Origin: JBNLBT01 sp050303435
GTDB lineage: Bacteria; Pseudomonadota; Gammaproteobacteria; Xanthomonadales; Marinicellaceae
Assembly (NCBI GenBank): GCA_050303435.1
Contig: JBNLBT010000002.1
Location: forward strand, 45,887-109,886
DNA: 64,000 bases
Direction of reading: 5' to 3'
The notes below the pieces were generated by a model that was not told the origin of the DNA, did no database searches, and saw only the letters and a list, made by a program, of their open reading frames with translations. Made by a program: the position numbers and the translations under genes. This document shows, one piece after another, positions 44,321-52,971 of the stretch (its first letter is position 1; each line of letters opens with the position of its first letter).

Positions 44321-45860
44321 GCGCCGCCCCGTGGTCGTGGTGTTGGTGTGTCTGAGGGGGCGATTCAGCGTCGTCGGGTTCAGCCGGGCCGTTTTCGGGT
44401 GGCGCCGGTGATTCGACCGGACCCATCCAGTGCACCCCGGTGACGCGCGCATCCGAGCCGCTGCGGCTGATTTGAATGTGCGCTTCGTGCGCCTGTTCGA
44501 TGGGTTTTAAATTCACCCCCTCGGCCACCGGCAAGCGCATGCGCATGGCCGGCCAGCCCCACGCATCAATGGCCCCGTGCGACACGTCCATGCGCCGTTC
44601 AGCGGTGTCCACGGCGTGCACCGTGGCCGTCGTCCAGGCCGATTCAAGCGCCGGCGCTGCCTGCGCCGGGGCGTCCACCGTAGCGCCGCGCAGCGACGAT
44701 TCGGAATCCAGCAGGAACTGCGCCGAAACCACCACCGCGTCGCCGGCGTCCAGACCGCTGAGTATTTCCACCCAGTCGTCAAAATACGCGCCGGTCTGCA
44801 CCGCCGTGCTGAGAAAGGCGCCGTCGTCCAATGCGCGCACCACGCGGTTCGATTTGGCCGTGCGAATCACCGCTTCACGCGGCACCACCAGCCGTTCGCT
44901 GGCGTGGGTGTGCAAGGTCAGATGCACCAGCATGTTGGGTTTCAGACGTTCTTCTGGATTGTCCATGATCACCCGCAGACGCGCCGTGCGATTGACCGGG
45001 TCAACCGTCGGTTCGATGCGGTCGACACGGCCGCTGAAGGATTCATCGCGCCGCGCATCCAGGCGCATGCTCACCGCCTGGCCGGCGTGCACGTCATCAA
45101 GTTGACGGACGTCCACCTGGGCTTCCACCCACACCCGTTCGATGGAGCCGATGGACATCAGGGTGTCGCCCGGCTGCACGTAAAAACCTTCCCGCACCGT
45201 GAGGCGATCGAGCACACCGGATTGCGGCGCAGTGAACAACACGCTTTGATTGACCGCGCCGCTTTGCGCGATGGCGGCGATCTGTGTTGCATTCAGCTGC
45301 AATGACTGCAGGCGCGCTTGCGCGGCTTCAATCAAATCGCGGTTGTTGCGCTTCAGTGCCAGCAGATAGTCTTCCTGGGCGTTGATCAGGGTCGGTGCAT
45401 ACAGGCGGTACAGTGGCTGACCGCGTTCCACCGCATCACCGACGGCTTCAACGTGCAGCGTCTCGATCCAGCCGGCCACCCGCGGATGCACGTGGGTGAG
45501 CAAGTCCTCGGCGTAATGGACCACGCCCGGCAGGCGCAATTCTCGCTGCACATCGCGGCGCTCCACCGCGGCGATGCGCACGCCGAGGTTGTGTTGGGTG
45601 TCGGCTGAAATGCGCACCGTACCAGGCGCGGCGTCGCTCGAATCCGCATCGCCGTAGTAGGGCACCAAATCCATGCCCATCGGTGATTTGCCTGGCCCAT
45701 CGCGACGATAGTTCGGGTCCATGGGCGCCACCCAGTACAGCGGCTCCTTGCGGGCTTCGCTGCCCATTTCGTGACCCTGTTCGGACGGGTCCAGCAGGCG
45801 GTACAGCAGCGCACCCACCAGAGCACCGAGCACAAGCCAGGCCATGTTCGCGTTTTTCAT
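44313..45860 (-). CDS. cusB: metal efflux membrane-fusion protein CusB with fused CusF-like domain
   Basis: This is the periplasmic adaptor joining CusA to the outer-membrane channel. The 515-residue protein has an N-terminal anchor helix (MAWLVLGALVGALLYRLL) and a heavy-metal-binding segment, YWVAPMDPNYRRDGPGKSPM (about 42-61). HlyD-type lipoyl/barrel domains follow (about 80-390, with THVHPRVAGWIETLHVE). Residues about 415-485 are a CusF-like domain with the Cu/Ag site WGWPAMRMRLPV. The end is His-rich (HQHHDHG). Fusion of the CusF chaperone to CusB makes delivery to CusA intramolecular. It overlaps cusC by four bases. Confidence 0.93.
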   Translation of the reverse strand: MKNANMAWLVLGALVGALLYRLLDPSEQGHEMGSEARKEPLYWVAPMDPNYRRDGPGKSPMGMDLVPYYGDADSSDAAPGTVRISADTQHNLGVRIAAVERRDVQRELRLPGVVHYAEDLLTHVHPRVAGWIETLHVEAVGDAVERGQPLYRLYAPTLINAQEDYLLALKRNNRDLIEAAQARLQSLQLNATQIAAIAQSGAVNQSVLFTAPQSGVLDRLTVREGFYVQPGDTLMSIGSIERVWVEAQVDVRQLDDVHAGQAVSMRLDARRDESFSGRVDRIEPTVDPVNRTARLRVIMDNPEERLKPNMLVHLTLHTHASERLVVPREAVIRTAKSNRVVRALDDGAFLSTAVQTGAYFDDWVEILSGLDAGDAVVVSAQFLLDSESSLRGATVDAPAQAAPALESAWTTATVHAVDTAERRMDVSHGAIDAWGWPAMRMRLPVAEGVNLKPIEQAHEAHIQISRSGSDARVTGVHWMGPVESPAPPENGPAEPDDAESPPQTHQHHDHGAARD

Positions 45861-47224
45861 GGGGTGTTCTCCTGAATTTCTGCGTTGCTGGGCCAATCCA
45901 GCAAACGATTGATTTGCACCTGCAGTTTCAGGCACTCGGTGTCGATCATCAGCGCGTCGATGCGCGCGTTGACTTCGGCGATGCGCGCGCGCACGGCTTC
46001 GGCGAATTGCGCCGATTCATTGCTGTAGGCGTGCAGCGCCGCTTCGGCGTGTTGCTGCAATTGCGGCAGCAGGGTGTGGCGGTGCAGCGCCGCGCGTTGT
46101 TGCTGGCGCTGCAGCCGGGCGGTCAGTTCAACGAATTCGCTGTGCATGGCTTTCAACTGCGCGGCGTGTTCACTGCGCACCGCTTCGGCGCCGGCCAGTG
46201 CGGCGCGCACCCCGGCGTCCTGACGTTTTTCCGGCCACAGGGGCAAATCCACGCTGAAGCCAAGGCTCAGGAAATCGGATCGTTCAATGCGACCGGGCGC
46301 GTCATCGCGGTACCCATAGCCGGCGTTGAGCGTCCACTGCGGTTTGCGCTGTTCACGCGCCAGCGCCACTTCGGCCTCGGCCATCGCCACGCGTTGCGCC
46401 AGTGCCTGCAGTGACGGGTGTTGCAGGGCCCGTTGCCGGAAAGCCGCGGGGTTTTCCTGCCAGCGGCGCAATTGCGCCGCATCCGGTCCGGGCAAATGCG
46501 CTGGTCCGGCGGTCAATGCCGCGGTCTCATCCGGCGTCGGCAGGGCGCGATCGTCGGCGCCGTTGCGCATCAAAGTCTGCAGCCGTTGCCAGTGGGCGTC
46601 GCGCTCTGCGCGCAGCTGAATCAGGCGGTCATCCAGCCGCGTCAGCTCCAGTTGCGCGCGCAACAAATCCTGCTGCGAGGTGCCGCGCATCGCGGCGCCG
46701 TAGCCGGCCTGCACCACATCCACCAGCTGTTCAAACAGCGGCCGTTCGCGGGCAATCAGCAGCATGCTCTGCTCGGCCTGCCACAGCGACAACCACACGC
46801 CGGCGACTTCTGCGCGCAGGCCATTGACGCGCAAATCAGCCAGCGCATCGATGTGCAGGCGGTTCAGCTCAATGCGCTGTTTTTTCAGCGCCGGTGTGTC
46901 TCCGCGCGGCACGCGCTGGTTCAGGCCCACGCGCAACTGCGTCATCGGTTCCTGATTGAAATCCAGTGTGTCGGCGGCCAGATTGACCAGACCGAAACTC
47001 AAGGTCGGATCGGGCCATTGCGCAGCGGCCAGGGCCGCGGCGTTGTGTTGTTCCTGACGGTGCACCTGGGCCGCCAGCCATGGATCGTTGGCCAGCGTGC
47101 GAGCCACCGCCTGCTGCAGTCGCAGCCCTTCGGCAGCGACCACTGTGCTCAGCAGCAGCGCGGCCGCTGCGCTCAAGCGCACGCTCAGGTTTCGACGCAT
47201 GGCGAATATTTTTGGGCATTGCAT
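45857..47224 (-). CDS. cusC: outer membrane efflux channel CusC (TolC family)
   Basis: This trimeric TolC-like duct of the copper/silver pump is 455 residues long. A signal peptide ends STVVAA before EGLRLQQAVARTLANDP, the first OEP repeat. The helical repeats and turns GLVNLAADTLDF, LRVGLNQRVPRGDT and LSLGFSVDLPLWPEKRQDA are typical of the CusC/CzcC group. The ATG at 47224 has AGGGTG six bases upstream. A later ATG at 47200 has no ribosome site but gives a more ordinary signal peptide. No lipobox Cys follows the signal, unlike E. coli CusC. Confidence 0.9.
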   Translation of the reverse strand: MQCPKIFAMRRNLSVRLSAAAALLLSTVVAAEGLRLQQAVARTLANDPWLAAQVHRQEQHNAAALAAAQWPDPTLSFGLVNLAADTLDFNQEPMTQLRVGLNQRVPRGDTPALKKQRIELNRLHIDALADLRVNGLRAEVAGVWLSLWQAEQSMLLIARERPLFEQLVDVVQAGYGAAMRGTSQQDLLRAQLELTRLDDRLIQLRAERDAHWQRLQTLMRNGADDRALPTPDETAALTAGPAHLPGPDAAQLRRWQENPAAFRQRALQHPSLQALAQRVAMAEAEVALAREQRKPQWTLNAGYGYRDDAPGRIERSDFLSLGFSVDLPLWPEKRQDAGVRAALAGAEAVRSEHAAQLKAMHSEFVELTARLQRQQQRAALHRHTLLPQLQQHAEAALHAYSNESAQFAEAVRARIAEVNARIDALMIDTECLKLQVQINRLLDWPSNAEIQENTP

Positions 47225-47309
47225 GGGATTCACCCTGTGTTCTTTATTGGAAATTCGACAGCGCGCACGTCAATGCAGCCGCGCAACGGTCCCAGGTCCA
47301 AGACGGCGT

Positions 47310-47337
47310 GAACGCTTCGGTGACGGCACCGAAGTTC
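47310..47337 (-). other. strong stem-loop in the cusC leader
   Basis: CTTCGGTG (47315-47322) and CACCGAAG (47327-47334) pair perfectly around an ACGG tetraloop, with GAA/TTC extending the stem past a two-base bulge. On the minus strand it lies between the His/Cys-rich gene and cusC and has no T-run after it. It may therefore slow or protect the transcript or act as an attenuator rather than a classic terminator. Confidence 0.4.
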
Positions 47338-47358
47338 AGGCGGCTGGACGCTCAGAAC

Positions 47359-47748
47359 TCAGAATGAAATGGGTGGGTGGTCGACTTCTTCGATGGGTTG
47401 CAGCAAACGGAATGTGGGTGGCCGCTGCTGCGGCGCGTGCAAGGCGTTGAGGCCATGCACCGTGGCGGTTTTGTGCACCGTCCACAGGCTGTTCTGACAG
47501 AACGCCTGGGTGCAGTCGCAGGTCTCACTGTCACAGCACTCGTGTGCAGCTGAGGTTTCACCCTGATGTGTGTCGTGCATCGCCGTGCCCATGTGCGCAG
47601 CGTGCGTGTCGTCCAACATCTGCACAGGCACTTGCGCGCCGTGAGCACAGTCCGGCGCGCTCAGTGCGTTTTGCACCGGGCCCAGCAGCAAAGACAGCAA
47701 CAGCAGTCGTGTCAGCGCGTGTGGCAAAATGTGACGGTCAAGTCTCAT
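47359..47748 (-). CDS. exported His/Cys/Met-rich protein, CopL-like
   Basis: This 129-residue protein has a signal peptide (LTRLLLLSLLLGPVQNALSA). Its short mature part is dense in metal ligands, with HAAHMGTAMHDTHQ and HECCDSETCDCTQAFC around residues 60-95. Small His/Cys-rich exported proteins of this kind occur at the head of copper resistance operons (for example CopL of Xanthomonas), where they bind copper or affect expression. I cannot place it in a family with certainty. It lies between the DUF1272 gene and cusC and should be expressed with the pump. Confidence 0.6.
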   Translation of the reverse strand: MRLDRHILPHALTRLLLLSLLLGPVQNALSAPDCAHGAQVPVQMLDDTHAAHMGTAMHDTHQGETSAAHECCDSETCDCTQAFCQNSLWTVHKTATVHGLNALHAPQQRPPTFRLLQPIEEVDHPPISF

Positions 47749-47801
47749 GGTTGCATGATACCGCAACACACGGTGGTGCAACAAGCGTTGGTGACATTCA
47801 A

Positions 47802-48014
47802 TCACTCGTCCCCGGCCGGGTGATCTTCCAGCAGGTGCTCGGGACGCGCCGGGCGTTTTTCCAGCGGGCCGGTGCAATTCGGACACTGGTGTTTGAACAC
47901 GTGCTCGGCGCAGGTCTGACAAAAGGTGTGTTCAAATGAACAGATGCGCGCTTTGCCGGATTGTGGCGGCAATTCACCGCGGCAGTACTCACATTGAGGT
48001 TTCAATATCAACAT
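47802..48014 (-). CDS. DUF1272 Cys-rich small protein
   Basis: This 70-residue zinc-ribbon or RING-like protein has four CxxC-type pairs: CEYC, CSFEHTFCQTC and CPNC. It starts MLILKPQCEYCRGELPPQSG, which is the usual opening of DUF1272 proteins. Their function is not established. The ATG lies 26 bases inside the upstream DUF2007 gene, so translation is coupled. The family's binding of zinc or another metal is inferred from cysteine spacing. Confidence 0.85.
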   Translation of the reverse strand: MLILKPQCEYCRGELPPQSGKARICSFEHTFCQTCAEHVFKHQCPNCTGPLEKRPARPEHLLEDHPAGDE

Positions 48015-48261
48015 CGCCTGGCTCCCCTGTTTGCTCGTTTTGACCGGTCTGTTGCAGAAATTCCCGCACCACCGCGCGCGCGGCGGCGGCGAAGTCTTCG
48101 GGCACACAGACCGATTTTTCATTGAAGTACGGTATCGCTGTACCGGGGTACAGCGAGCTGAAATTCTGGTTGCGCACAAAATGTGGAATGCCTTCGGCTT
48201 CCAGCCAGGTGGTGATGCCCAGCAGTTCAATGTCATCGCGCGCGTTGTGGATACAGATCAT
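47989..48261 (-). CDS. DUF2007 (putative signal-transducing) protein
   Basis: This 90-residue soluble protein begins MICIHNARDDIELLGITTWLEAEGIPHFVRNQ and contains GTAIPYFNEKSVCVPEDFAAAARAVV. This is the beta-alpha-beta layout of DUF2007, a domain thought to bind ligands or regulate but not characterised. It overlaps the gst gene upstream by four bases and DUF1272 downstream by 26, so the three form a tight unit. Confidence 0.75.
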   Translation of the reverse strand: MICIHNARDDIELLGITTWLEAEGIPHFVRNQNFSSLYPGTAIPYFNEKSVCVPEDFAAAARAVVREFLQQTGQNEQTGEPGDVDIETSM

Positions 48262-48986
48262 GTTCGATGCGCCCGGTAAATCGCATCCACCCAGTCGAGG
48301 CCCCCGCGCAGTTCCGCGTGCGCGCTTTCAAGCGCTTCGGGACGGGTGGCGGGCCATTGCACACCGTAATCCGGCGGTTGACTTAAAGGCGCCAGCAGCG
48401 CCGCCACAGTGAGGTCGGCGCGGCTGAAAGCATCGCCCACCAGGTGTGTTCCAGTGCCCAGATGGCGCGTGATTTTGTCCACGTTTTTGTGCAGTGAGGT
48501 CAGCGCGGCCTGGGCGGCTGCGGCGTTGATGCGCATGAACTGTCGCATGCGCGACGCGAGGCGCTTGAAACCGAAATTCAGCAGCCACTTGGCGTGCCAC
48601 GGTGAGGCCTGTGTGAACAGATGAATGATCGCCGCGCGGTCGTTCAGCAGGTGGTGGTAGCACAACACCCGCACCGCCGGGCCGATCTCGTCGTCGGCCA
48701 GTCGCTCCCAATCCTGAACCTGTGTTTGCAGCGCGGCCTCGGTTGGCATCAATGCAGGCGCTGGCTGCCGGGATTCCAAATGATCAAGAATTTCCCGCGA
48801 GCCCTGGATCACCGCATCGCCGTCGCACAGCACCGGCACCGATGAACGCGGCGCCAGTTTGCGCATCGCCTTGATGTGAAAACCCGGCACCCAATGGTGC
48901 AGGCGGTGCTCCAGGCCTTTGAAATCCAAAGCCCAGCGCACTTTTTCACAATAATGCGAAATGGGAAATTGATGCAATGTGATCAT
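48258..48986 (-). CDS. glutathione S-transferase family protein
   Basis: This 242-residue GST has an N-terminal thioredoxin fold starting ITLHQFPISHYCEKVRWALDFKGLEH (about 2-27). A possible catalytic Ser or Cys lies in ISHYCEK, and the glutathione-binding SSVPVLCDGDAVIQGSREILDHLE (about 48-71) follows. The helical C-terminal domain (about 85-240) has the N-capping motif FSRADLTVAALLAPL. It likely conjugates or reduces small molecules with glutathione. It is the first gene of the strand's accessory set that leads to the Cus pump. Confidence 0.88.
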   Translation of the reverse strand: MITLHQFPISHYCEKVRWALDFKGLEHRLHHWVPGFHIKAMRKLAPRSSVPVLCDGDAVIQGSREILDHLESRQPAPALMPTEAALQTQVQDWERLADDEIGPAVRVLCYHHLLNDRAAIIHLFTQASPWHAKWLLNFGFKRLASRMRQFMRINAAAAQAALTSLHKNVDKITRHLGTGTHLVGDAFSRADLTVAALLAPLSQPPDYGVQWPATRPEALESAHAELRGGLDWVDAIYRAHRT

Positions 48987-49076
48987 GCTTCACACACAAG
49001 ACTGAGACGATCGTCCAGTTTATCCAAGCGCCGGATCTAAATCAATCCACGGCGCGCAATAATCCGATGAGAAGCC

Positions 49077-49105
49077 TTGATTGGGGCATGAACGGCGGCT
49101 ATGAT
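49077..49105 (+). promoter_or_regulatory. sigma-70 promoter for SDR gene
   Basis: TTGATT (49077-49082) and TATGAT (49100-49105) are 17 bases apart. The expected start near 49112 lies just before a perfect palindrome at 49118-49134. The gst gene diverges on the left. Confidence 0.6.
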
Positions 49106-49117
49106 GGGCTTCATCCT

Positions 49118-49134
49118 CACCCGCCCGGCGGGTG
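49118..49134. promoter_or_regulatory. 17-bp perfect palindrome downstream of promoter
   Basis: CACCCGCC and GGCGGGTG are exact reverse complements flanking a single central C. The position just downstream of the predicted transcription start suits a repressor operator. As RNA the one-base centre would make only a strained hairpin. Confidence 0.4.
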
Positions 49135-49170
49135 CATTGACGACCCAGATCAACACACCACGGAGTCAAC

Positions 49171-49833
49171 ATGAAAACAACGCTCATCACCGGCGCCAAC
49201 CGCGGCATCGGACTGGAATTCTGCCGGCAGCTGAGTGCCCGCGGCGATCAGGTGATCGCCGTGTGTCGTCACAGCTCAGACGCATTGGCCGCGTTGCCCG
49301 TGCGTTGCATTGAAGGCGTCGACGTCACCGACGTTGCGGCACTGACCAGACTGCGGACAGAGCTGGGCGAGGTCTCGATCGATTGGCTGATCAACAACGC
49401 CGGTGTGTTGCACCGGGAAAACGACACGGAAGCGGATTACGATCAGATGCGCGTGCAGTTTGAGGTCAACGCCCTGGGCCCGGTGAAAGTGACCCGCGCG
49501 CTGAAACCGCTGCTGGCACGCGGCGGCAAGGTGGCCATCATCACCAGCCGCATGGGTTCAATCGCCGACAACACTTCAGGCGGTTACCTCGGATACCGCA
49601 TGTCCAAAGCGGCGGTGAACATGGCCGGGGTGTGCCTGGCGCATGAACTGCAGTCCGACGGCGTGGCGCTGGCGCTGCTGCACCCGGGCTACGTGCGCAC
49701 CGACATGACCGGTGGCGAAGGCCTGATCAACCCCGATGAATCGGTGCGAGGACTGGTGGCGCGCATCGATGCGCTGGACGCCGCGCACAGCGGCGGTTTC
49801 TGGCACTCGGACGGCGAGTCATTGAGCTGGTAA
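49171..49833 (+). CDS. short-chain dehydrogenase/reductase
   Basis: This NAD(P)-dependent oxidoreductase of unknown substrate is 220 residues long. It has the nucleotide-binding TGANRGIG (about 7-14), the NNAG motif (about 74-77), and the catalytic Ser and Tyr-x-x-x-Lys in ITSRMGS and YRMSK (about 142-146). The closing LLHPGYVRTDM is the usual NAD-site element. It has its own promoter and a possible operator upstream. The next gene, gshA, converges on it. Confidence 0.9.
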   Translation: MKTTLITGANRGIGLEFCRQLSARGDQVIAVCRHSSDALAALPVRCIEGVDVTDVAALTRLRTELGEVSIDWLINNAGVLHRENDTEADYDQMRVQFEVNALGPVKVTRALKPLLARGGKVAIITSRMGSIADNTSGGYLGYRMSKAAVNMAGVCLAHELQSDGVALALLHPGYVRTDMTGGEGLINPDESVRGLVARIDALDAAHSGGFWHSDGESLSW

Positions 49834-49853
49834 TGCGGCGCGCTGGCCGGCGT

Positions 49854-51206
49854 TCAATAGGCAAATATCTGAAACAGCAAATCCAGGTTGTGTTGCCAGG
49901 CGCCGTGGTATTTGCCGAGTTTGCGTTCGGCCGGTGTGACGTGGGTGTCGGCGATGATTTGCAGGGGTTCGAGAAAACGCGATTCGTCGCGTCCACAGCT
50001 GCCCTTGATGCCGCGCTTGATCAGCCCCTGGCGTGACCACTCCAGCATGCGCAGCGCCAGATCGCCGAGGTGGCCGTCGCGAAACGGCGTGCACAAACCG
50101 GTGGCCGGCACCCGATTGCGCAGGTGCAGGTGGTCTTCAATGGTCCAATCGCGCACGTGTTGCCAGGCCGCTTCCAGTGCGTCGTCGTCGTACAACAGAC
50201 CCACCCACAACGCCGGCAGAGCGCAAATGCGCCGCCATGGGCCGCCATCGGCGCCGCGCATTTCCAGGAATTTTTTCAGACGCACTTCAGGAAACGCCGT
50301 GGTCAGGTGATCTTCCCAGTCCTTCATGGTCGGCAATTCACCCGGGCACACGGACAAGCGCCCCTGCATGAAATCCCGAAACGACAGGCCGCTGGCATCG
50401 ATGTAGCGGCCGTCCCGGTAGACAAAATACATCGGCACATCGAGCATGTAGTCGACGTAGCGCTCAAAACCCATGCCCGATTCGAACACGAAGGGCAGCA
50501 CGCCGCAGCGGTCCGGATCGGTGTCGGTCCAGATGTGCGAGCGGTAGCTGAGAAATGCATTGGGCCGGCCCTCGGTGAACGGCGAATTGGCAAAAAGCGC
50601 GGTGGCCACCGGCTGCAGCGCCAGTGAAACGCGGAATTTTTTCACCATGTCGGCTTCTGAAGCGAAATCGAGGTTGGCCTGGATGGTGCAGGTGCGCTTC
50701 ATCATGTCGATGCCGAGGCTGCCCACCTTGGGCATGTATTCGCGCATGATTTGATAGCGCCCCTTGGGCATGAATTCGATGTCTTCGCGCCGCGCGGTGG
50801 GGTGAAACCCCATGCCCAAAAAGGCGCTGCCCAACGGTTCGCACACGCTTTTCAGTTCTTTCAGGTGCTGGTTGGTTTCGCGGCAGGTCTGGTGCACATC
50901 GGTCAGCGGCGCGCCCGACAATTCCAGCTGCCCGCCCGGTTCCAGCGTGATTGAACTGCCGTCGCGCTGCAAGGCGATCAAATGGTCATCCTCGTACACG
51001 CCTTGCCAGTCGCAGCGCTGCATCAGGCCGGTGAGGATGTCGCGAATGCCGCCGGCTTCGCTGTAACCCAGCGGTTTTAAATTGTCGCGGTGAAAACCGA
51101 ATTTTTCATGTTCGGTGCCGACTTTCCATTGCGCGGCCGGTTTGCAGCCGGATTCCAGGTATTCGACGAGTTGGGCTTTGTGTTCGATCGGGGTGTTTTT
51201 GTTCAT
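49854..51206 (-). CDS. gshA: glutamate-cysteine ligase, plant-type (GCS2)
   Basis: This enzyme joins glutamate and cysteine with ATP, the first step of glutathione synthesis. The 450-residue protein is of the plant/alphaproteobacterial GCS2 kind. It shows WKVGTEHEKFGFH (about 27-39), SSITLEPGGQLELSGAPL (about 84-101) with metal-binding Glu residues, MMKRTCTIQANLDF and MRGADGGPW. This differs from the enteric GshA fold and is shared with Xanthomonadales. The glutathione supply fits the nearby GST. It runs towards the SDR gene, with a 20-base gap. Confidence 0.95.
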   Translation of the reverse strand: MNKNTPIEHKAQLVEYLESGCKPAAQWKVGTEHEKFGFHRDNLKPLGYSEAGGIRDILTGLMQRCDWQGVYEDDHLIALQRDGSSITLEPGGQLELSGAPLTDVHQTCRETNQHLKELKSVCEPLGSAFLGMGFHPTARREDIEFMPKGRYQIMREYMPKVGSLGIDMMKRTCTIQANLDFASEADMVKKFRVSLALQPVATALFANSPFTEGRPNAFLSYRSHIWTDTDPDRCGVLPFVFESGMGFERYVDYMLDVPMYFVYRDGRYIDASGLSFRDFMQGRLSVCPGELPTMKDWEDHLTTAFPEVRLKKFLEMRGADGGPWRRICALPALWVGLLYDDDALEAAWQHVRDWTIEDHLHLRNRVPATGLCTPFRDGHLGDLALRMLEWSRQGLIKRGIKGSCGRDESRFLEPLQIIADTHVTPAERKLGKYHGAWQHNLDLLFQIFAY

Positions 51207-51312
51207 GTCCCACGGCGAGAAAAATTCCCGCCATGATAGCAGAATCCGCGCGCCGGCGTCGAGTCCGTCGCGCCGCCAATCACAGCGCGCCAGTGCGGCC
51301 GCGGAATTGGTT

Positions 51313-51318
51313 TATAAT
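51313..51318 (+). promoter_or_regulatory. TATAAT -10 element of opp operon
   Basis: A perfect TATAAT lies 70 bases before the oppA start in the gap divergent from gshA. No convincing -35 is visible at 16-18 bases, so strength is uncertain. Confidence 0.45.
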
Positions 51319-51387
51319 GTGGCGCCAGTCGTGGCGTGAAAACGCCCGCGCCGAGCGCCTGCAAATGAGGAAACCGGAGAGACGAAC

Positions 51388-52971
51388 TTGCCCCTGAAAC
51401 GCATCGCACAAACCGCCTGGATCGCCGCCTTGCTGGCGTGCCAGGGACCGGTGGCGTGCGCCGCCGATGCGGACGTGCTGAATCGCGGCAACGGTTCGGA
51501 ACCGGATTCCCTGCACCTGCACCGCGCCCAGGGCATCGGCGCATTGAACATTCTGCGCGACGTGTGCGAGGGACTGATGAGTCTGAACGCGGCCGGCGAG
51601 GTGGTGCTTGGGGCGGCCGAATCGCATCGGCGCAGCGAGGACGGCCGGGTGCACACCTATGTATTGCGAGAAACGGCGCGCTGGTCCGATGGCCAACCGC
51701 TGCGGGCCGAGGATTTTGTGCGCGCCTGGCGGCTGGCGGTGGACCCCGCCGAGGCGGTGCCTTTTGCTGTGCTGCTGGAGGCCATAGAAGGCGCGCCGGC
51801 GATTCGCGCCGGTCTGGCGAATGCGGACACGCTGGGCGTGCAAGCGCTGGATCCGCGCACGCTGCAGGTGCGCCTGCAACAGGCCGATCCGGCCTGGCTG
51901 CAAAAACTCACCTTGCCGGTGTTTTGCCCGTTGTCGGCCCACGGCGTGGATTCGGCGCGCGGTGGCGGCCCCAGCAACGGCGCGTACCGCGTGCTGGACT
52001 GGCGCGTGCAGTCGCACGTGACGCTGGAAAAAAACCCGCATTTTCACGCCGCCGACACGGTGCACTTTGAACGCGTGGTGTATTGGGTCACCGAACATCA
52101 GTCGAGTGAATTGAAGCGCTTTCGTGCCGGCGAACTGGATCTGACCGAGACGGTGCCGGACGCGTCGCTGGACTGGTTGCGTGAACACCTGCCCGAAGCG
52201 CTGCGCATTCACCCGTACATGGGCACGTTTTTTCTCGGCCTCAACGGTCGCGACGCGGCGCTGTCCAATGTGGATTTTCGCCACGCGCTGTCGCTCGCCA
52301 TTGACCGCGACATCCTCACTGAAAAAGTGCTGCGTTCCGGTCAGGCGCCGGCGTTTCATGTGGTGCCGCCGGGGTTGTTGCCGGTGCCGCCGTCGACGCT
52401 GGCGGGCCTCAACGAAAGCGAACGCTTGCAGCGCGCGCAGGCGCGGCTGAAAGCCAGCGGCGTGCGCGTGGCCGACGTGGAGCTGGAGTTGTTGTACAAC
52501 AATTCCGACAACCAGCGCAAAGTGGCGGTGGCGGTGGCCGCGTTCTGGCGCAAACACCTGGGCATTCGCACGCGTTTGCGCAACATGGAATGGAAGGCCT
52601 TTGTCAGCGCCCGCAAGGATCCGCAACGGCAGGCGTTCCGTTCCGGCTGGATTGCCGATTACAGCGAAGCGATGAGTTTTCTGGAATTGTTTGAATCGCA
52701 TTCAGCGTTCAATTTTTATGCCTTCAACGACGCGCAATACGACGCGCTGTTGCAGCGCATTCGGGGCAGCGCCGACGCGCAGGTGCGCGCCGATCTGCAG
52801 CGCACGGCGCAAGGGGTGCTTTTGCATTCGTTGCCGGTGATTCCGTTGTACCACTACGTGTCGCGCCGGCTGGTGGCGCCCGAGGTGGGTGGCTATGTTG
52901 ACAACCCCGCGGACGTGCACCTGAGTCGTTACCTGACGCGTCGGCCGGCGGCCGCGCGGGCGCCCCGATGA
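51388..52971 (+). CDS. oppA: oligopeptide ABC transporter substrate-binding protein
   Basis: This is the periplasmic binding component of a peptide importer. The 527-residue protein has a signal peptide (IAQTAWIAALLACQGPVACA before ADADVLNRGN). The family 5 features include EPDSLHLHRAQG, GEVVLGAAESHRRSEDGRVHTYVLR with the ARWSDGQPLRAEDFV motif (about 100-114), GAYRVLDWRVQSHVTLEKNP, and VDFRHALSLAIDRDIL. The start is TTG with GGAGAG upstream. The only nearby ATG is out of frame. It leads an operon with oppB, oppC and a fused oppDF. Confidence 0.92.
   Translation: MPLKRIAQTAWIAALLACQGPVACAADADVLNRGNGSEPDSLHLHRAQGIGALNILRDVCEGLMSLNAAGEVVLGAAESHRRSEDGRVHTYVLRETARWSDGQPLRAEDFVRAWRLAVDPAEAVPFAVLLEAIEGAPAIRAGLANADTLGVQALDPRTLQVRLQQADPAWLQKLTLPVFCPLSAHGVDSARGGGPSNGAYRVLDWRVQSHVTLEKNPHFHAADTVHFERVVYWVTEHQSSELKRFRAGELDLTETVPDASLDWLREHLPEALRIHPYMGTFFLGLNGRDAALSNVDFRHALSLAIDRDILTEKVLRSGQAPAFHVVPPGLLPVPPSTLAGLNESERLQRAQARLKASGVRVADVELELLYNNSDNQRKVAVAVAAFWRKHLGIRTRLRNMEWKAFVSARKDPQRQAFRSGWIADYSEAMSFLELFESHSAFNFYAFNDAQYDALLQRIRGSADAQVRADLQRTAQGVLLHSLPVIPLYHYVSRRLVAPEVGGYVDNPADVHLSRYLTRRPAAARAPR

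Noticed and set aside
41189..48986. Metal-resistance block as a recently transferred island
   Set aside because: No integrase, tRNA, transposase or flanking repeats were seen, and base composition looks like the neighbouring genes by eye.
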